From Chromera velia (taxonomy: Eukaryota; Sar; Chromeraceae): a stretch of DNA of 22,780 nt. The position numbers were made by a program, and so were the translations under genes. A model generated the notes under the pieces. The model searched no databases. It saw only the letters and a list, made by a program, of their open reading frames with translations, and was not told the origin of the DNA. Every line of letters starts with the position of its first letter. The first letter of the stretch is position 1. The stretch is from contig JAHBMJ010005236.1 in assembly GCA_018398765.1 (NCBI GenBank), forward strand, positions 130,001-152,780, in the 5' to 3' direction. Below, one piece after another: positions 18,289 to 22,780 of this stretch.

Positions 18289-19022
18289 TATGTCGTTTGC
18301 AGAAAAGAGAAAGTTTACTTTGTAGAAAAGAAGTTGCGCTGCGCAGGCAAGCTGTCAATCAGTTGAGAAACACCAGAAGAATCGTTTGGCAGAAAGTGGT
18401 GGAGGGAAATTTACACGCGTAGAGTTCGCAAAGAGTCGAGTTCAGACTATAGTGGCGCTGATTCGGCATCGGAGTAGGAGGAGTTGGAGACGCGGCGTCT
18501 CCTTTGTGCGCGCGGGACGCGTTGATTTTTGTTGTCCCGCGGGACGCGTTGATTTTTGTTGTCCGGCGATGGATGCATGCATGGTGATTTTTGTAGTGCG
18601 CGTCGTTTCCGCGCATGTCGAGCGGCGTTCGCTGAGGGCGCGGAGAGCCGGCGCGCATTGAAGGTCAGTCAAATCTGACTGTCGATTCTACGATGCCAGA
18701 GCGCAAAACAATGATTCTCGACTCCTTTGTATATCGAGAATTGTATTAATTCGCCAGAGGAATTTCTCAGGCCGACTACCTTCAATATCATGCTGCTCCT
18801 AAATTCATATAGGAGGGCCTCATCCAAACAACACAGTTGGCCCGCGTAGACGGCACAGACACCAGACTGAACATTAGCACACACCCCAAAGAAACGGCAT
18901 TACGGCATTTTCAGAAGAGAGAAGAACAGGAGGCGATCGAAGTTTCAAGGCCCAAAGCTCTTCTCTTCTTCTTCATTTCAGTGTGGGGAAAAAGAAGCTC
19001 CCGGTGCGAATCCTGTTTGAGG
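18289..19022. promoter_or_regulatory. divergent intergenic region for the wall-like and SerRS genes
   Basis: The two starts face away from each other across 734 bp, so both promoters must lie here unless leaders are spliced. It contains a perfect 27-bp tandem duplication (18511-18564), a GC-rich stretch (18590-18660) and a short inverted repeat CAGTCA/TGACTG (about 18666-18681). A pyrimidine-rich run ending in TTTCAG near 18980 could be the acceptor of a 5' leader intron of the SerRS gene. No TATA box is obvious. Confidence 0.6.
18511..18564. repeat. perfect 27-bp tandem duplication in the promoter region
   Basis: CGCGGGACGCGTTGATTTTT plus GTTGTCC occurs twice head to tail (18511-18537 and 18538-18564). 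A partial third copy, GGTGATTTTTGTAGTGCGCG, follows near 18580. Its position 220-280 bp upstream of the wall-like start makes it a candidate regulatory element. Confidence 0.8.
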
Positions 19023-20145
19023 ATGCCTGTGAGTGATTCCGTCTCCCCTACTCCTCTACGTCGCTTCAAGGTGCTGGGAGGTTGACATGGCCTGCATTTC
19101 TTCTCTCCCTTCTTCTCCTCTGTGCAGATAGACATCAATCTCCTTCGCCCCGAGAAGGGCGGAAATCCTGATCTTGTTCGGGAGTCCGGTCAGTCATTTA
19201 TCTGCTGCAGTTTCTGACTTTGGCAACGTGACAGCGCTCCTCTCACTGCCTTTGTATTGGCCGCACATATGCTTGTCAGCTTTCCTGAAGCGTTTGAGTA
19301 TGGGCCCATGCAGAGAGAATGCGCGGAAAGGACCCCCAAGTTGTCGACCAGATCATCGCAGCAGACCAAGAGTGGAGGCAGGAAAAGTTCAACATGGACA
19401 GCCTGAGGACGGGCCTAAATGCAGTGAGCAGACAAGTGCGGGACAGGAAGAAGAACGATGGATCAAATCCGTGCACTGTCAGTCACTCAACCGAGTAGAA
19501 ACCATTCTGTTCTCATTTATTAGTTCGACACTCACCAGAGTTTACTCATAGTGTTAGTCACTCAGACAGTCTCCGTTACCCCTTTCCGGTCTCTGCCCTA
19601 TCGTTCTCTCACGCACAATGACCAAAAGTCCCGTCAGCCAAACAGCATTCCATTGCTCTTGTGCCTTGTTTTTTTTTTAGGAAGAGCTTGCAAGGGTGGC
19701 CGAGCTAAAGGAGCAGATGACACAGCAGCAAACGTCTCTGGAAGAAGTCTCGGTTCGGAGAGAGCGGATGCTTGAGAGCATCGGGAACATCGTCAGGCCG
19801 GGTGTGCCTGACTTTCTCGAGGAAGAGCACAACAAAGTTCTCCGCCGTTGGGGGGTGCCTAGAAAGATTCCGGGTGACGAGCTTGGGACGCCTGGAAGGC
19901 TGAACCATCACCAGATTCTGGGGAGACTTCGGGGATATGACCCTGTGAAGGGGGCGGCAGTGGCAGGATACAGGGGGTACTACCTCAAGGGTTTGGGGTG
20001 TCTTCTGAATATGGCACTACAGCAGTATGGCGTGCAGTTCCTCGTACGAAAGGGGTACATGCCTGTGCACCCCCCGTTTTTCATGAAGAAGGAGGTGATG
20101 AGAGAGGTTGCAGAACTGAAGGATTTCGATGAAACCCTGTACAAG
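19023..20145 (+). CDS. SARS1: seryl-tRNA synthetase, cytosolic type, N-terminal part (exons 1-4)
   Basis: Charges tRNA-Ser with serine. Four exons assemble in frame: 19023-19028 (two codons), 19128-19188, 19314-19477 and 19681-20145, giving 232 residues before the next intron. The N-terminus reads IDINLLRPEKGGNPDLVRES, the conserved opening of the SerRS tRNA-binding arm. It is followed by the long helical hairpin (EWRQEKFNMDSLRTGLNAVS, then EELARVAELKEQM). The catalytic domain starts near residue 120 with GAAVAGYRGYYLKG and a motif-1-like region, PPFFMKKEVMREVAELKDFD, ending at ETLYK. The inserted GAAVAG segment is typical of eukaryotic cytosolic rather than bacterial or organellar enzymes. 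Class II motifs 2 and 3 must lie beyond the window. The first exon assignment, ATG CCT before GTGAGT, is the least certain part. Confidence 0.92.
19029..19127 (+). other. SerRS intron 1 (99 nt)
   Basis: The donor GTGAGT and the acceptor TGTGCAG after a long pyrimidine run are both canonical. Phase 0. It separates a two-codon first coding exon from the conserved SerRS N-terminus. Confidence 0.75.
19189..19313 (+). other. SerRS intron 2 (125 nt)
   Basis: Donor GTCAGT, acceptor CATGCAG. Phase 1: the split codon is G plus AG. The protein matches the family on both sides. Confidence 0.88.
19478..19680 (+). other. SerRS intron 3 (203 nt)
   Basis: Donor GTCAGT again, with an acceptor of ten Ts followed by AG. 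Phase 0. The helical arm continues directly from exon 3 to exon 4. Confidence 0.88.
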
Positions 20146-22780
20146 GTGAGAGGGGTGAGACGGGGGGCACTTTGTCGGATATAGGGGCCTTTTCCTTTTG
20201 TCACACACGTCTCCCTGTGCCGTGCTTGGCCTTTGTTTCTCTGTCTGGATGGATATAGGGGCCTTTTCCTTTTGTTGCACACGCCTCCCTGTGCCGTGCT
20301 TGGCCTTTGTCTCTCTGTCTGGATGGATATAGGGGCGTTTTCCTTTACTTGCACACGCCTCCCTGTGCCGTGCTTGGTCTTTGTCTCTCTGATTGGATGG
20401 ATACAGGGGCCTTTTCCTTTTGTTGCACACGCCTCCCTGTGCCTTGCTTGGCCTTGGTCTCTCTGATTGGATGGATATAGGGGCCTTTTCTTTTGTTACA
20501 CACGCCTCCCTGTGCCTTGCTTGGCCTTTGTCTCTCTGTCTGGATGGATATAGGGGCCTTTTCCTTTTGTTGCACACGCCTTCCTGTGCCTTGCTTGGCC
20601 TGTGTCTCTCTGATTGGATGGATATAGGGGCCTTTTCCTTTTGTCACACATGCCTCCCTGTACCGTGCTTGGCCTTTGTCTCTCTGGTTGGATGGATATA
20701 GGGGCCTTTTCCTTTTGTTGCACACGCCTCCCTGTGCCGTGCTTGGCCTGTGTCTCTCTGATTGGATGGATATAGGGGCGTTTTCCTTTTGTTGCACACG
20801 CCTCCCTGTGCCGTTCTTGGACTTTGTCTCTCTGATTGGATGGATATAGGGGCCTTTTCGTTTTGTCAGACACGCCTTCCTGTGCCGTGCTTGGCCTGTG
20901 TCTCTCTGTCTGGATGGATATAGGGGCCTTTTCCTTTTGTTGCACACGCCTCCCTGTGCCGTGCTTGGCCTGTGTCTCTCTGTTTAGATGGATATAGGGG
21001 CCTTTTCGTTTTGTCACACACGCCTCCCTGTGCTGTGCTTGGCCTGTGTCTCTCTGATTGGATGGATATAGGGGCCTTTTCCTTTTGTCACACACGCCTC
21101 CCTGTGCCGTGCTTGGCCTTTGTCTCTCTGATTGGATGGATATAGGGGCCTTTTCCTTTTGTTGCACACGCCTCCCTGTGCCGTGCTTGGTCTTTGTCTC
21201 TCTGATTGGATGGATATAGGGGCCTTTTCCTTTTGTTGCACACGCCTCCCTGTGCCGTGCTTGGCCTGTGTCTCTCTGATTAGATGGATATAGGGGCGTT
21301 TTCCTTTTGTTGTACACGCCTCCCTGTGTCGTTCTTGGACTTTGTCTCTCTGATTGGATGGATATAGGGGCCTTTTCGTTTTGTCAGACACGCCTCCTTG
21401 TGCCGTGCTTGGCCTTTGTTTCTCTGTCTGGATGGATATAGGGGCCTTTTCCTTTTGTTGCACAGGCCTCCCTGTGCCGTGCTTGGCCTTTGTCTCTCTG
21501 ATTAGATGGATATAGGGGCCTTTTCCTTTTGTTGCACACGCCTCCCTGTGCCGTGTTTGGCCTGTGTCTCTCTGATTGGATGGATATAGGGGCGTTTTCC
21601 TTTTGTTGCACACGCCTCCCTGTGCCGTTCTTGGACTTTGTCTCTCTGATTGGATGGATATAGGGGCCTTTTCGTTTTGTTACACACGCCTCCCTGTGCC
21701 GTGCTTGGCCTGTGTCTCTCTGTCTGGATGGATATAGGGGCCTTTTCCTTTTGTTGCACACGCCTCCCTGTGCCGTGCTTGGCCTTTGTCTCTCTGATTG
21801 GATGGATATAGGGGCCTTTTCCTTTTGTTGCACACGCCTCCCTGTGCCGTGCTTGGCCTTTGTCTCTCTGTCTGGATGGATATAGGGGCCTTTTCCTTTT
21901 GTTGCACACGCCTCCCTGTGCCTTGCTTGGCCTTTGTCTCTCTGATTGGATGGATATAGGGGCCTTTTCCTTTTGTTGCACACGCCTCCCTGTGCCGTCC
22001 TTGGCCTGTGTCTCTCTGTTTGGATGGATATAGGGGCCTTTTCTTTTGTTGCACACGCCTCCCTGTGCCTTGCTTGGCCTTTGTCTCTCTGTCTGGATGG
22101 ATATAGGGGCCTTTTCTTTTGTTGCACACGCCTCCCTGTGCCTTGCTTGGCCTTTGTCTCTCTGATTGGATGGATATAGGAGCCTTTTCTTTTTGTCACA
22201 CACGCCTCCCTGTGCCGTGCTTGGCCTTTGTCTCTCTGTCTGAATGGATATAGGGGCCTTTTCCTTTTGTTGCACACGCCTCCCTGTGCCGTGCTTGGTC
22301 TTTGTCTCTCTGTTTGGATGGATATAGGGGCCTTTTCCTTTTGTTGCACACGCCTCCCTGTGCCGTGCTTGGCCTTGGTCTCTCTGTTTGGATGGATATA
22401 GGGGCCTTTTCTTTTGTTGCACACGCCTCCCTATGCCGTGCTTGGTCTTTGTCTCTCTGATTGGATGGATATACGGGCGTTTCCCTTTTGTTGCACACGC
22501 CTCCCTGTGCCGTGCTTGGTCTTTGTCTCTCTGATTGGATCTATATAGGGGCCTTTCCCTTTTGTTGCACACGCCTCCCTGTGCCTTGCTTGGCCTGTGT
22601 CTCTCTGATTGGATGGATATAGAGGCCTTTTCCTTTTGTTACACACGCCTCCCTGTACCGTTCTTGGCCTTTGTCTCTCTGATTGGATGGATATAGGGGC
22701 GTTTTCCTTTTGTTGCACACGCCTCCCTGTGCCGTTCTTGGACTTTGTCTCTCTGATTGGATGGATATAGGGGCCTTTTC
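20146..22780 (+). other. SerRS intron 4, 5' part, continuing past the window
   Basis: The donor GTGAGA follows the AAG codon of ETLYK, where the family continues without a break. No acceptor followed by SerRS coding sequence appears before base 22780, so the intron is at least 2,635 nt, over ten times longer than the other introns of this gene. It is filled by a 74-bp minisatellite. Confidence 0.85.
20166..22780. repeat. 74-bp intronic minisatellite, about 35 copies in the window
   Basis: The unit starts GGATGGATATAGGGGCCTTT, continues through TTGTTGCACACGCCTCCCTG and ends with TTTGTCTCTCTGATT. Successive starts are 74 bp apart (for example 20247, 20321, 20395); some copies are 73 bp through loss of a C in the CCTTTTCC stretch. 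Variation is limited to a few sites: GATT, GTCT or GTTT before GGATGG; GCACAC, CACACA or CAGACA; CCGTGC, CCTTGC or CCGTTC. The array starts about 20 nt after the splice donor and runs off the right edge. Long minus-strand open frames here come from the repeat and are not genes. Confidence 0.96.

Noticed and set aside
20017..22718. Several 95-356 residue minus-strand ORFs rich in Lys, Arg and Gln
   Set aside because: They are frame-shadows of the 74-bp minisatellite. They overlap in all frames, lie in a SerRS intron and show no family features.
20166..22780. CRISPR array
   Set aside because: Repeats are directly adjacent at 74 bp with no unique spacers, and the context is eukaryotic.

Overview
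The window is eukaryotic nuclear DNA. Two genes have GT-AG introns, long stretches are non-coding, tandem repeats are abundant, and there is a Ty3/Gypsy retrotransposon, an inverted-repeat transposon and one assembly gap. A secreted CPxG-repeat protein resembling coccidian oocyst-wall proteins lies next to a cytosolic-type seryl-tRNA synthetase with conventional introns. That pairing suggests an alveolate near the apicomplexans, such as a chromerid alga. This taxonomic guess is an inference and is not proven by the window.

Region by region. 1-3613 (minus strand) is the 5' two thirds of a dead Ty3/Gypsy element: gag, zinc knuckle, protease, reverse transcriptase and RNase H. It runs off the left edge and carries ten nonsense codons and one 7-bp duplication frameshift. 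3614-4722 is non-coding. 4723-11140 is a tandem array of a ~1.23-kb satellite-like unit (about 2.4 copies). It is split by a 3,488-bp inverted-repeat transposon (5715-9202) with a TCTT target duplication, and the matching unoccupied site is still present at the next unit junction. The transposon has no recognisable transposase but holds a poly-G tract, a ~35-bp minisatellite and a 227-bp foldback. 11141-12470 is non-coding, with a strong hairpin, a short inverted-repeat pair around an N gap, and a possible upstream exon. 12471-13616 (plus) is an ankyrin-repeat gene. 13617-15689 is intergenic.

15690-18288 (minus) is a two-exon gene for an 825-residue secreted wall-like protein. Its start faces that of the seryl-tRNA synthetase gene (plus, from 19023) across a 734-bp divergent intergenic region containing a perfect 27-bp tandem duplication. 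The first four coding exons of the synthetase are visible. Its fourth intron begins at 20146 and is filled, from about 20 nt after the donor to the end of the window, by about 35 copies of a 74-bp minisatellite.

The genes do not form an operon and share no evident pathway. The clearest unusual items are the wall-like protein with its Ser/Thr-rich internal repeat, the intronic 74-bp array with no stop codon in any minus-strand frame over long stretches, and the transposon insertion with an empty site preserved in the same window.
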